Positions 7,238-17,156 of a DNA stretch of 64,000 nt are shown here, in pieces. Numbering within the stretch: the stretch's first letter is position 1; every line of letters begins with the position of its first letter. The stretch is from NCBI RefSeq assembly GCF_023499215.1, contig NZ_JAKHSK010000015.1, positions 1 through 64,000 of the forward strand, read 5' to 3'. Origin of the DNA: Zunongwangia pacifica. Lineage in GTDB: Bacteria > Bacteroidota > Bacteroidia > Flavobacteriales > Flavobacteriaceae. The notes beneath the pieces were generated by a model that saw only the letters and a program-made list of their open reading frames with translations, did no database searches and was not told the DNA's origin. The position numbers and the translations under genes were made by a program.

Positions 7238-9136
7238 CTATTTTTTAAGATTAAACGCCTTACTTGCTCTTGATTTTCCATCTTTGAAATAATCATTCAA
7301 AAACGTTCCAATTTCAGGTTCTGATTTAAAGTCTGCTAATCTCGTAGCAACCGCAGGTTCAATATCGGATACACTGATTATTTTAAGAGTTTCCATATAA
7401 TGATAAACTGTATTTTCTATTTTCTCTTCTGTCATTGTATTGAAAATGTCATACAACCGCTTTTGCTGAGGGTTCCTTTTCAAATTTGAAGATAGAAGAT
7501 TGAAAAATGCATCTTTTTCAATGTCGCTAAAAGGTTGAAATTTTGTAGATAGTAGGGATTTTGTAACTGTTGCCGTCATATTATCAGGCAATAACTCATT
7601 AAACAAAGCCCTTACTACTGGTGGAATCATACTCGTTGCTGTGATAGAATTTTCTAACTTATCACGAGCAATCCAATAATAATCCCGTAAATCAACTCCT
7701 GATAACAAAGGTTCTATTTGAAACCATTTTATTATTTTTGGTTTACTCCATTCTTTGAAATCTGTATCTTTTATTTCTGAAAGAATATCTTCAATTCCTT
7801 TCTCTTTACATAGAGCTTCTATATCGGTTATTTCTTTTGGTACTCCATCTTGAATTATTTGCCACTCAAATAACTTCTTGAATAACTTAGGTTCAGAATA
7901 TTCAAGTATCATCATTTTTGCAAGAACAGCGTCATTAAAGTTTTGTAACGATGCTACTTCTGCAAGTCTTTTTCTGATAGTATAAGTATTTAGAAACCGT
8001 TTAATTTGTCTGGGATTCCCATACAAACTATTAGTAATTAAAGGAACTAATGAAGGAATCGTAATTACATTATCTTTAACTTTTCCGAATTCCTCGGCTT
8101 CTAAAATTTTTTCAAAGTTGGATAGTCCAAATGCAGAATATTTGTTTGTTAATCTATATCTCTTAAATTCATCAAGTACGTTTTTAAACTTGGCATCGCC
8201 TATCTCTTTTTTACAGATTAGCATGGATATGTAAGTTTCCACTTCAGATTCCGAAAGTCTTGGCAAAGAATAGGGAAGCTGAATTAATTTTTCTAAGTAA
8301 TCAATAACAATACGGTTGTTATCTTCTTCGATTTCTTTATTGTTTTTGTACTTATGCTCAATAGCGTATTTCACAATTCGAGGGTCAGCTCCAATTATGA
8401 ATGCAGTTTTAGGTACATTTAGAAAAAGTTTAATTGCCTCAAGGTTTTCAATAATTCTTTCAGGACTACACCTATCTAAATCATCAATAATCACAACTAG
8501 TCTTTTGAAATTTGTGGTTTCTAAAAGTTCCGAAAAATCCTTTCTAAATTCTGCAACTGCATTTATAGCATTTTTGTCTTCCTCTTTCCCTTCTTTTATA
8601 AAGGCTTTATATATTTTTTTCCCTTCTTCCGATTGAAGTTTTTCAATTATTTTTTCTGGATTATCTCCCCATTCTGTTAGTTTCTGAATAGCAAGAGGAA
8701 CTAGACTAAGTCCCCCTGTAAAATATGCCGTAACAGCAGGCAAGGCAACATTTTTCATAACCATACCTGCTCCACGCATCCAATCAATAGATTTCCAAAG
8801 CTTTTTTGATTTTTCTTTTATTGTATCTTTTACTTCTTCGGAAATCTTTTTATTGTTTTCCAATTCTTTAAGGATTGAATTGAGCAGTGCAGCTTTAGCG
8901 TCATCATATCCCTCAAAAGTCCATCCATTAAAATATATACAAAGTGAGTCCTTATCTTCATTCTTATCAAATTCTTCTTTTACAATTTGTAAGATGCTGG
9001 ATTTTCCACTTCCCCAATCTCCAAACACGCCTATTGTAATTGGCAAAACAGATTCATCTTTGATAACATTGATTAACAAATCTGCGTGTACTTTAAATCC
9101 TAAAAGGTCTTCTGACGTTTCGTTATCTGCCCACAT
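7238..9136 (-). CDS. qatA: QatA, KAP-family P-loop NTPase of the Qat defence system
   Basis: A 632-residue KAP NTPase. Walker A is GVFGDWGSGKSSIL near residues 36-49 and Walker B is RLVVIIDDLDRCSPE near 210-225. The typical KAP insertion between them carries a hydrophobic pair of segments (GAGMVMKNVALPAVTAYF, GGLSLVPLAIQKL) that may be membrane-associated. The NPRQIKRFLNTY motif, a KAP hallmark, is near residue 380. It is the first gene of the qat operon, with a 75-base gap to the upstream AAA_13 gene that could hold its promoter. QatA is thought to be the sensor or regulatory ATPase of the system. Confidence 0.92.
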   Translation of the reverse strand: MWADNETSEDLLGFKVHADLLINVIKDESVLPITIGVFGDWGSGKSSILQIVKEEFDKNEDKDSLCIYFNGWTFEGYDDAKAALLNSILKELENNKKISEEVKDTIKEKSKKLWKSIDWMRGAGMVMKNVALPAVTAYFTGGLSLVPLAIQKLTEWGDNPEKIIEKLQSEEGKKIYKAFIKEGKEEDKNAINAVAEFRKDFSELLETTNFKRLVVIIDDLDRCSPERIIENLEAIKLFLNVPKTAFIIGADPRIVKYAIEHKYKNNKEIEEDNNRIVIDYLEKLIQLPYSLPRLSESEVETYISMLICKKEIGDAKFKNVLDEFKRYRLTNKYSAFGLSNFEKILEAEEFGKVKDNVITIPSLVPLITNSLYGNPRQIKRFLNTYTIRKRLAEVASLQNFNDAVLAKMMILEYSEPKLFKKLFEWQIIQDGVPKEITDIEALCKEKGIEDILSEIKDTDFKEWSKPKIIKWFQIEPLLSGVDLRDYYWIARDKLENSITATSMIPPVVRALFNELLPDNMTATVTKSLLSTKFQPFSDIEKDAFFNLLSSNLKRNPQQKRLYDIFNTMTEEKIENTVYHYMETLKIISVSDIEPAVATRLADFKSEPEIGTFLNDYFKDGKSRASKAFNLKK

Positions 9137-9211
9137 AATATGATATTGTTTGTTTCACGTGATAAAAATTATAGAGTTTTTAGACAACTCATTTTCTGTT
9201 CTTATTTATTA

Positions 9212-11434
9212 TTATGCAATCTTTTCTTCATCTACAACCCTATGCATCATATTATAATGTTCGATGTGGCCTGTTTTTTTGAATATTTGTTTAAAAACTT
9301 CAAAGTAACGATCAATAACTGCGTCTTGCTGTTCTATATAAAGATCATCAGGCAACCCATGAGAACCATCATTGATCCAACATACCAGTGATCGGCATAT
9401 TTCCTGTTCTTGATGATTAACAAAGCTTTTTATCAAATCATCATCTGCATATCTGCCCAATATTTTAAAATAGTTTTCAATAATTCTTCGCATAGTATTC
9501 TGGATAGTAATTCCTGAGTTTTTTGAAGAATTACTAAGTTCCTTCCAAAGCAATTCATATGAACTATGAATTGGGTTTTCCATTTCAAAAGCTTGAATTG
9601 AAGATACATTGTGATTCTTTCTAATAATCCAATAATGAGTATCTCCATTTTTAGGGGTCCTTCCATCAACAAATGAAACTTCTTTATGAAAATACACGTT
9701 ATGGGTGAGAAGAATAAGTTGTTTTATATTGCCCGTATTACCTTTTATGGTTTTGACAATTTCTTTGATTAATGAACTCACCACAAAAAGAACATTGCTA
9801 TCCAAACTTGAAATTGGGTCGTCAATGACCAAGATACGTTCTTCTGTTATGGATTCCTCATTGGTGCTTCCTTTTGCTAACTGCAAATAATACAAAAATG
9901 TGATAAAAGTAGCTTCACCTTCACTTAATGTAGATTCTGCAACTGAACCATCTTCTCTTTGTATCTGATACTGATTAGGTTCCTTCTTAGACGGAACTAT
10001 CTGGAAGTTCAGAAACCCGTAAGATGTAAGTATTTGATTTATTTCATCAACAGAAGGTTGAACGCTGGTAACATCTTTATTAGCCTCCCTTATTTTCTTA
10101 TTTATTTCTACAAATTTATCTTGTAAATCTTTATGTTTCTGTTGCAATATCTGTATCCCTTTCTCCAGACCTTCTTGTTTTTTTATAAATGTTTCAATAG
10201 TTGCTCGATGCCCTTCAATCAAGTATTTCCAAATAGCCTTAAGTAAATTGTTTTTTTGATTTGTATAATCATTGACAATATCATTGTGAGTCGTTATTTC
10301 TTTATTGCTTTCAATAATCAAATTTTGAATACTTTCTAATTGTTCTTTTGTTGAAAACAACTCTATACTTCTACTTGGTTCTTTCTTTTTATTTCCCAAA
10401 AGCTCTTTGTTAGTAACAAATTGACTTATCAGTGTTCTTAAAAAAGCTGAGAATTGTTCTATATTAAGTTTAGAGTCTGGATTGCCTTTCTGCTGTAATT
10501 CCATTTGCTCCAAAAGATTCTGTAGATTTTGACATCCCTGCGTATATTCATCTGATAAAGTCCTGACTTTTGTTATATCCTGAAGAAAAGATTCATCAAA
10601 GAAATTCTCCAATTGTCTCTTAAAGCTTTCCGAAATCGTTTTCTGCTGACAGAATGGACATATTTCATCCTCTGTGATATAATTTCTCCCCTCATTGACC
10701 CAATCATTCAAATTCAATTTCTGAATTAATCCTGCAATTGGCACATCTGCTTTACCAATAATCTTCTTATTCCAGATTTTATCAGATTCTATTTCCAATA
10801 GTTTTTTAAACTCTATTATGGAAAGAAGAGGTAATATAGTAGGCGTTCTGCCAAAAATTGTTTGAGATTTTTCCTTTAAATCTTGAATTGTCAATAAAGT
10901 TTCTTCGTTATTTTTGAACTCTTCCAATATTTTATCTCTAAAAGAATCCTTTTTCATGAAACCTCTAAAGGCTTCTTTAAATTCGTTTTCATTTTCCTTG
11001 TATATATCAAGCCAAATTGCCTCTTTGAACTCATTATTTTCCTGAGATTTCTTTTCTTGCTGTTTTTCTAATGTTTTTTTCTTCTCTATACCATTATTTT
11101 TAATTTCTTCTAATTCCAAAAGCATTTTATCAATAGCTTGAATCTCTTCCTTAGTAGCTTGTCCCAATGTAAAAACACCATCTATCTTTCCCTTACCAAA
11201 ATTTCTTTCACGAAAGTCTTTGTTATATACAAGTACATTAACAGGCAGATTACCTTTCCATGCTAAGTCGCAATCAGAGAATGCCATATCAGTCGGATTA
11301 TAAATCAGCTTAGAAAGAGTGGTTTTTCCACAACCATTAGTTCCGTAGATAAAATTGATTTTTCTCAAATTATCTATTTGGATACCTGTTGCATCATAAG
11401 TTGCAACTCCCTTAATTGTTATTGATTCAAGCAT
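9212..11434 (-). CDS. AAA_13-family ATPase, RloC/PrrC-like
   Basis: A 740-residue ABC-type ATPase. Walker A is YGTNGCGKTTLS near residue 30, the signature-like motif is LSEGEATFITFL near 515, Walker B is RILVIDDPISSLDSN near 545, and LTHNVYF is the H-loop. Two long coiled coils flank a CPFC motif near residue 260, which could be a small zinc hook. The C-terminal domain has RRIIE (R649, E653) and DGSH (H692), a layout like the R-E-H triad of PrrC/RloC anticodon nucleases. That is an inference, not proof. It sits between sbcC (48-base gap) and qatA (75-base gap) and may be an independent defence gene. No partner toxin gene is adjacent. Confidence 0.8.
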   Translation of the reverse strand: MLESITIKGVATYDATGIQIDNLRKINFIYGTNGCGKTTLSKLIYNPTDMAFSDCDLAWKGNLPVNVLVYNKDFRERNFGKGKIDGVFTLGQATKEEIQAIDKMLLELEEIKNNGIEKKKTLEKQQEKKSQENNEFKEAIWLDIYKENENEFKEAFRGFMKKDSFRDKILEEFKNNEETLLTIQDLKEKSQTIFGRTPTILPLLSIIEFKKLLEIESDKIWNKKIIGKADVPIAGLIQKLNLNDWVNEGRNYITEDEICPFCQQKTISESFKRQLENFFDESFLQDITKVRTLSDEYTQGCQNLQNLLEQMELQQKGNPDSKLNIEQFSAFLRTLISQFVTNKELLGNKKKEPSRSIELFSTKEQLESIQNLIIESNKEITTHNDIVNDYTNQKNNLLKAIWKYLIEGHRATIETFIKKQEGLEKGIQILQQKHKDLQDKFVEINKKIREANKDVTSVQPSVDEINQILTSYGFLNFQIVPSKKEPNQYQIQREDGSVAESTLSEGEATFITFLYYLQLAKGSTNEESITEERILVIDDPISSLDSNVLFVVSSLIKEIVKTIKGNTGNIKQLILLTHNVYFHKEVSFVDGRTPKNGDTHYWIIRKNHNVSSIQAFEMENPIHSSYELLWKELSNSSKNSGITIQNTMRRIIENYFKILGRYADDDLIKSFVNHQEQEICRSLVCWINDGSHGLPDDLYIEQQDAVIDRYFEVFKQIFKKTGHIEHYNMMHRVVDEEKIA

Positions 11435-11482
11435 TTTGTTACCATTTTATAAGATTTATACTTTGCCTGTTTTTGTAATATC

Positions 11483-14400
11483 CTAATATCCAATTACCTC
11501 CACCGTACTCTTGCCACTTTGCTGTTTACTTACCTTGATTTGTACTGGTATCCGCTCTGTCATTTCCTGTACGTGGGAAATCACACCTACTTTTCGGCCT
11601 TGATTGTGCAATCGTTCCAATGCATCCATTGCTATATTGAGGGTAGCCGGATCAAGTGAACCGAAACCTTCGTCAATAAATAAAGATTCCACTTTCATGC
11701 GACTGGAAGACAGAGATGCCAAACCTAAAGCCAATGCCATTGATACCAAAAATGACTCTCCTCCGGATAGCGAATATACCGTGCGTACTTCATCCCCCAT
11801 ATCCTGGTCAATGACCTGTAATCCCAGCGAATTCGGAATTCGTTGCAAGACATATCGTTTACTCAATACTTCCAAATGAACATTGGCATAACTTAACAAA
11901 ACATCAATGGTATATTCCTGGGCAATCTGACGGAATTTTTTTCCATCTGCCGAACCAATTATTTCATTCAGCTTTGCCCAATTTTCCACTATAGCCGCCT
12001 GCCTTTCAATATTCTGTAACAAGGTGCCGATACGCTGCTTGTTTAATTTGTCTTCTTTTATCTTAAAATCAATCTCATGGGCTTGTTGGGTATGCTGTTT
12101 TAGCAATTCCTGCGTTGCACTTCGCAATGTGACTAACTCTTCCAATGTTCGCTCCGAAGGCTGTTGGCCAGTATGAGTTGCCAATGTTTTCGTCCGTTCC
12201 TCCAATATGGATTTGATCTGCATTACCTTATCATCAATAGCACGTAAACTGTTTCTTTCTGTTTCTATCCAGTCTTGGCTAAAAATTAAAAGCTCAGCTA
12301 ATTCGTCAAGGGTAAGTTCTGTTTCATACTGTTGATTATAATTTGCAACCCAATTAGCAAGTTGTCCTTTCTGGCCTGCTTCCTGTTTAGACAAACTGCT
12401 TATATCCTTTTCAAGTTGTTCGTGTTGTGCACTATTCCGAGTTAGATCTCCTTGTATTTTTTCTGCCGTTGTTCTTTGGTTCTCTAAGGTCTGTTTTGCA
12501 AAATCAATTGCCTCTTTTAGTCTTTTTTCCGTTTCCGCTACAGGAGCCCCTGCAAAAAGAGCCATTCTCTTATCAGATAATTCTTTGTTTTGGATTTGTA
12601 TCGTAGAAAGCTTTTGCTCATTTGCTTGTACTTCTTTATGGATATTTGTTAGTTGCTCTTCTAGCCCGTTCCTTTTTTCTGTCAGTATAGTTTGTTTATG
12701 AGCATATTCTTCAAGTCGGGTTATATTGGTCTTCCATTCACCGGCAAATTTCTTGATGTCGGCCACAAAATCGCCTGGATTGGCCTGCCAGTTTTCAAAC
12801 CACTGTTCCGATGAGAAATAGACAACTAAGGCCTGTCTTATCTCTTCCAGTTTTTTATCTTGATTTTGCTGTTCTATAGAATCATTTTTTTGCTGCTCCT
12901 CTAAAGATTTAAGAAGTCTTTCCGTATCCTTGACTTGATTTTCATTATTGTTTAATTCTTTTTCCAAGCTTGTAAGCTGTGCCTTATGAGCTTCCAATTG
13001 TTCTTTTTGCCTCTTATAAGCCTGTATATGTTCTTGTAATTGCTGTTGTCTTATTTTTTGTTGTTGCAATTGTTGTTGTAGCCAGGCAGTTCTTTCCTCA
13101 AGAGGATATTCATTACATTTCGTAGCTATCTGAAATTCTAACCATGTGGTTTGAAGTTCATTTAGGGATGTATTGTTCTGTAAGGTTTGATCTTCCTGCT
13201 CTCCAATTTTCTTTGTTAATTCTTGGCAATTTTGGTTCAGTGCGGTATATAAAGTAAATTGCTGTGTATAGTTAGCTTCTATTTTTGTATGCTCGGTTTC
13301 CAGTTCTAAAAGGACTTTATCAAGTCTCGGATGATGTGTTGCATACGGATGTTCAGTACTACCGCAAACCGGACAAGGCTCATTGGGTTCCAATTGATTT
13401 CGAAGCTGATCCACACTTTCTGCCGCCGCCAATTTTGCTTTTTCAAGCATTTTTAAAGAAGTAGCCTTTTCTGAGGTTGTACTTTCCAGAAGCTTTTGGG
13501 TCTCTGACAACTGAACGCTACTTTGTTCCAGTGCTTCTCTGTTTTCTTTAAGTGATTGTTGTAATTTGTTCTTTTCAAGGATAGCCTGGAACAGTAATTT
13601 CCAATGGGCTGTTGCAGCAATAAGATCTTCGATGGAAGTATCTAAGGAAATTTTTTCCTTTTCAACATCTTGGATAGAAATGTCCGATAATGCAGAATTT
13701 AAAGATTCGTATTCCCCTTGTTTTTGCTTCAGTGAATTTTGAATAATATGTTGTTGCTCCAATAAAGCCTGTTTCTCTTGTCGCTTCTTTGCTATATTTT
13801 CTTTTGTGGTATGAAGACGGGTATTATAATCTTGAAGACTTTTTAAAATACTTTCTGAATCGTTCAATTTGGATAATATCAGATGCTCCTGTTCTGCAAT
13901 GGACTGGTAGTTTTTATGATCATCTTTCCATTGATTCAGTTTAACGATTCCCTCTTCAATAACTTCCAATTCTTTTTTAGTATCCGAATATTGATCTTTT
14001 TGTTGTGCTTCTTTTTTACAAACACTGGTCACATCTTCTGTAGCTTGCTTTATCTGTTCTGCCTTTTCACCAAGCTGTACGTCCAATGCTTTAGCCATAT
14101 TTAGCAAAGGCTGTGCCTGCTGTTCTTCCTGTATCCTCTTGTTTAATGTTTCGGTTGCTTGCTGGAAGGCAGCATCGGATGATTTTTTTTGTTCTTTTAA
14201 ACCATTTATCGTAGTAGAGAGTCCTTCTGCCTCTTTTGATCGAGAAGTAATCTGCTCCTGTACATTTTGTAGTCCAGTAATAATAGACCTTGCAGGCTGG
14301 ACACGGGTAATCTGTTGAAATTGATACTCCCGGGGCTTTGCCTCTGTTTTTGCTATGATTGCCTTATTATGTATTTCGTTGGCGGACTCAACGCTTTCCT

Positions 14401-15214
14401 GTAATTTTTTAAGTTGTTCATGCCAGTCCAACTCTTTATTCAAATCAGTGATTTGCTTTTCGTCAGTTTCGATAGAGGATTTTAACTCCTTCTTCTGCTC
14501 TTGCAGTACATGCAATTCTTCGGAAGTAAGTGTAGCTATTCCTTCTCTTTGTAGGTTTAGTTGTCTTAGTTGTTGTTGTTCTTCTCGGTGGTGTTCATAT
14601 ATTTTTTTAGAAATTTCAGAGTAAATATGCGTCCCCGTCAATTTTTCTAATAAGGATGATTTTTCATCTTTACCTGCTTTCAGGAAAGCCGTAAAATCCC
14701 CTTGTGCCAATAAAACAGAACGGGTGAATTGTTCAAAATTCAACCCGACTAAACGCTCTATTTCTGTCAATAACTCCGTTTTTCTACCCGGTATATCCTG
14801 ATTAGATGAGAGATTTTTCAAAGACATTTCGTAGGCCTGTAAATTGCCTTCAGCTTTATTGCGAGCTCTTCTTACACTCCATCTTGCTCTATAGTACTGG
14901 TCGTCAATACCAATAAAATCAACTTCTGCATAACCATTTGATGTTCCATCTCTTAAAATTCCACGTACATCGTCTTGTTTAATCGTACTTCCCTGTACAT
15001 CAAGAATATCAATTCCATTCTCAGCCAATCTATATCGTGGTGTTCTGGCATAGAGCGCAAGACATAAAGCATCCAACACCGTGGATTTTCCGGCACCTGT
15101 GGGACCTGTTATGGCAAAAATCCCTGCGGAATAAAGTGGTTCTTCACTAAAATTAATCTCTGTATTTCCATCCAGAGATGCTAAATTTTGAATGCGTATA
15201 GACTGTATCTTCAT
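11483..15214 (-). CDS. sbcC: SbcC, ATPase subunit of the SbcCD exonuclease
   Basis: A 1243-residue SMC/Rad50-type protein. Walker A is GPTGAGKSTVLDAL near residue 37. Two very long Gln/Glu/Lys-rich coiled coils surround the zinc hook CPVCGSTEHPY near 613. The C-terminal lobe has the signature YSLSGGESFLVS and Walker B SLFIDEGFGSLDP. It is longer than E. coli SbcC (1048 residues) because of longer coiled coils. With SbcD it forms a Mre11-Rad50-like complex that cuts DNA hairpins and protein-blocked ends. It starts 2 bases after sbcD. Being the last gene of an operon headed by rloA-rloB suggests a role in defence or element maintenance rather than only housekeeping repair. Confidence 0.93.
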   Translation of the reverse strand: MKIQSIRIQNLASLDGNTEINFSEEPLYSAGIFAITGPTGAGKSTVLDALCLALYARTPRYRLAENGIDILDVQGSTIKQDDVRGILRDGTSNGYAEVDFIGIDDQYYRARWSVRRARNKAEGNLQAYEMSLKNLSSNQDIPGRKTELLTEIERLVGLNFEQFTRSVLLAQGDFTAFLKAGKDEKSSLLEKLTGTHIYSEISKKIYEHHREEQQQLRQLNLQREGIATLTSEELHVLQEQKKELKSSIETDEKQITDLNKELDWHEQLKKLQESVESANEIHNKAIIAKTEAKPREYQFQQITRVQPARSIITGLQNVQEQITSRSKEAEGLSTTINGLKEQKKSSDAAFQQATETLNKRIQEEQQAQPLLNMAKALDVQLGEKAEQIKQATEDVTSVCKKEAQQKDQYSDTKKELEVIEEGIVKLNQWKDDHKNYQSIAEQEHLILSKLNDSESILKSLQDYNTRLHTTKENIAKKRQEKQALLEQQHIIQNSLKQKQGEYESLNSALSDISIQDVEKEKISLDTSIEDLIAATAHWKLLFQAILEKNKLQQSLKENREALEQSSVQLSETQKLLESTTSEKATSLKMLEKAKLAAAESVDQLRNQLEPNEPCPVCGSTEHPYATHHPRLDKVLLELETEHTKIEANYTQQFTLYTALNQNCQELTKKIGEQEDQTLQNNTSLNELQTTWLEFQIATKCNEYPLEERTAWLQQQLQQQKIRQQQLQEHIQAYKRQKEQLEAHKAQLTSLEKELNNNENQVKDTERLLKSLEEQQKNDSIEQQNQDKKLEEIRQALVVYFSSEQWFENWQANPGDFVADIKKFAGEWKTNITRLEEYAHKQTILTEKRNGLEEQLTNIHKEVQANEQKLSTIQIQNKELSDKRMALFAGAPVAETEKRLKEAIDFAKQTLENQRTTAEKIQGDLTRNSAQHEQLEKDISSLSKQEAGQKGQLANWVANYNQQYETELTLDELAELLIFSQDWIETERNSLRAIDDKVMQIKSILEERTKTLATHTGQQPSERTLEELVTLRSATQELLKQHTQQAHEIDFKIKEDKLNKQRIGTLLQNIERQAAIVENWAKLNEIIGSADGKKFRQIAQEYTIDVLLSYANVHLEVLSKRYVLQRIPNSLGLQVIDQDMGDEVRTVYSLSGGESFLVSMALALGLASLSSSRMKVESLFIDEGFGSLDPATLNIAMDALERLHNQGRKVGVISHVQEMTERIPVQIKVSKQQSGKSTVEVIGY

Positions 15215-15216
15215 AC

Positions 15217-16464
15217 TTAAACCTCCGATTCATTTACTTCCTGTGCAACCTCCTGAAAAAGCTTTTGAAGGTCTTCGGGAATGGGATTATTGTATTTACT
15301 CTGGTAAACTTTATGTAACACTTCCAACGGTTGTAGTTCGTTAAGCTGTTCGGGGTTTACAATAGCATTTTCCTCTGATTTCATTGTAGAAGTACTATAG
15401 CGTACATCAATTTTTGACAGTCTAAAATTTTTACCGACAAGTACCTCTTCTACTTTGTGTCTAAGTCCGGGTTCCGGTCCTTCCAATAATACACGGACTT
15501 CCAGATAAGGTGCCGTATGGATATCCCCTTCAAAAACTTCTAACTGTTGTAATGAACTAAGGACTTCTGCAAGTGTGCTATGTACAGCCGGAACTCTTTT
15601 GAGCGGGACAGCAACTGGTATTTCGATGGTTCGCAGCTCTTCTAAATGGTCATTTTCTATGTCAAATACAACGACCTGATGTTTGTAATTTGTTTCGGAA
15701 AAAGACATTGGTAAGGGACTTCCACTATAACGAATATGCTCTTTTCCTCCAATTCGTTGTGCTTTGTGAATATGCCCTAATGCCACATATCGAATAGTAT
15801 CATCAAATGCAGCTGCTGAAATACACTCCACGCCTCCCATGATCAATCTTTCCATTTTATCTATATCACTCACCTCAGCCTGTTGTGCATGCAAGTGGCC
15901 CATTGCTATGATAGCTTGTCCTGATTCTTTTTTAGAAGCAACATATTCATAAGCTTCTTTATAAAAAGAAGTAATGCCTTCTGCATAAGGGTTGGCACAA
16001 TCCGGTATTGAAGGATAATCCCCCATTCGTAAAAATGGGACGGCGATACACCATACCTGTATATTACCATCCTTATCTTTTATAGGTATAGTGATTTTGC
16101 TATAATCAATTATCCCATTTTCGTCTTTTTCTATCAAGCCGACAATGTGGATATTAGAAGATTCCAGAAGCGGTTTGGGAGATTCTAATCGAGATGCCGA
16201 ATCGTGATTACCAGCAGTAATAATGATTTGTAAATCAGAATTTCTTTTTACCGCTTGATTTAAAAATGAGTAAAACATCTTTATAGATGCTGCTGAAGGA
16301 TTGGATAAGTCAAATACATCTCCACTGATTAATAAAACACCTACCTGTTCTGCTATCAAAGTCTCCAACAGCCAATCCAAGAACTGCCTATGTTCATATC
16401 CCCGGTCATATTCATGAAAGAGCTGTCCGATGTGCCAATCGGCCGTATGTAAAAATCTTATCAT
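15217..16464 (-). CDS. sbcD: SbcD, nuclease subunit of the SbcCD exonuclease
   Basis: A Mre11-type calcineurin-like phosphoesterase of 415 residues when started at MIRFLHTADWHIGQ (ATG at 16464). The longer upstream frame begins with a Gly/Val-rich stretch overlapping rloB and is unlikely. The metal-binding motifs are HTADWHIG (DxH), LLISGDVFD (GD), ITAGNHDS (GNHD) and GHLHAQ/ALGHIHKAQ (GHxH). A C-terminal capping domain follows. The start lies 5 bases after the rloB stop and the end is 2 bases before sbcC, so all three are likely translated from one mRNA. Confidence 0.93.
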   Translation of the reverse strand: MIRFLHTADWHIGQLFHEYDRGYEHRQFLDWLLETLIAEQVGVLLISGDVFDLSNPSAASIKMFYSFLNQAVKRNSDLQIIITAGNHDSASRLESPKPLLESSNIHIVGLIEKDENGIIDYSKITIPIKDKDGNIQVWCIAVPFLRMGDYPSIPDCANPYAEGITSFYKEAYEYVASKKESGQAIIAMGHLHAQQAEVSDIDKMERLIMGGVECISAAAFDDTIRYVALGHIHKAQRIGGKEHIRYSGSPLPMSFSETNYKHQVVVFDIENDHLEELRTIEIPVAVPLKRVPAVHSTLAEVLSSLQQLEVFEGDIHTAPYLEVRVLLEGPEPGLRHKVEEVLVGKNFRLSKIDVRYSTSTMKSEENAIVNPEQLNELQPLEVLHKVYQSKYNNPIPEDLQKLFQEVAQEVNESEV

Positions 16465-16469
16465 CTCAT

Positions 16470-17156
16470 TTATTTTAATTTCATAAGTTCCTCCACCAAC
16501 ACCCACACCTCTGTACAAGGATTGTGATTGGCATAATCTTGACGCTGCCCATACTTACTTGATAACCGTTTCCCATTTCGGATAGCATCTTCTTGGCTAC
16601 CATGCTCCTTTAGAAGTGCATACATCTGTTCACTGTTTTTCTCGTATCGGAATGTTTCTCCTAAAACAGGTTTTAGGCTGTTCTCAATTAACCCCTTAAA
16701 ATCCCTTCTGGACATGGCATTTTCGTAATATTGAAAATGTAACAAATACCAAAGTTCAAAAGCCTCATTACTCCAGGCACATCCAATATCAGTATTTCCA
16801 CAACGTTGAATAGCGGCATTAAAATCCTGTGGCGAAAAACTGTCCTTATCAAACACCACCCAGAGTTTATCCACCTGTCGGGTGGTACTTTTTTCATAAG
16901 CTTCTTTTAAACGTAAGGCTTCGTCCACCAATGATTGGGTATTCCGGCCTGTTCCTGCTATATCAATTTGATAGGCGGTCAACACACCCTTAGGTAAATC
17001 CTGCTTTAGCCCTTCAAAATAGTTAGGCTCCGTTGCTTCACCCTCACAAACAATAAGATAATACTTCCGTTTGTTGCGGATGTTTTTCTTCCGTTTTTGC
17101 TCTTCTCGTGCAAATCGCTTTAGCCGTTCATTGGGTATTTTTATTTTTCTTGCCAT
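16470..17156 (-). CDS. rloB: RloB-family protein (AbiLii-like, Toprim-type putative nuclease)
   Basis: A 228-residue RloB-domain protein. The N-terminus is highly basic (ERLKRFAREEQKRKKNIRNKRK) and is followed by YYLIVCEGEATEPNYFEGL, the family's conserved acidic motif that resembles the Toprim Glu. WVVFDKDSF near residue 105 would be the DxD-like site, and CAWSNEAFELWYLLHF is another family hallmark. RloA/RloB pairs are linked to restriction loci and are homologous to the AbiL abortive-infection pair. The start overlaps the end of rloA by 16 bases. The end is 5 bases before sbcD, which is an unusual continuation of the pair. Confidence 0.88.
   Translation of the reverse strand: MARKIKIPNERLKRFAREEQKRKKNIRNKRKYYLIVCEGEATEPNYFEGLKQDLPKGVLTAYQIDIAGTGRNTQSLVDEALRLKEAYEKSTTRQVDKLWVVFDKDSFSPQDFNAAIQRCGNTDIGCAWSNEAFELWYLLHFQYYENAMSRRDFKGLIENSLKPVLGETFRYEKNSEQMYALLKEHGSQEDAIRNGKRLSSKYGQRQDYANHNPCTEVWVLVEELMKLK

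Noticed and set aside
15217-16518. Longer SbcD starting at 16518
   Set aside because: The added residues are Gly/Val-rich, overlap rloB and precede the conserved MIRFLHTADWHIG start.
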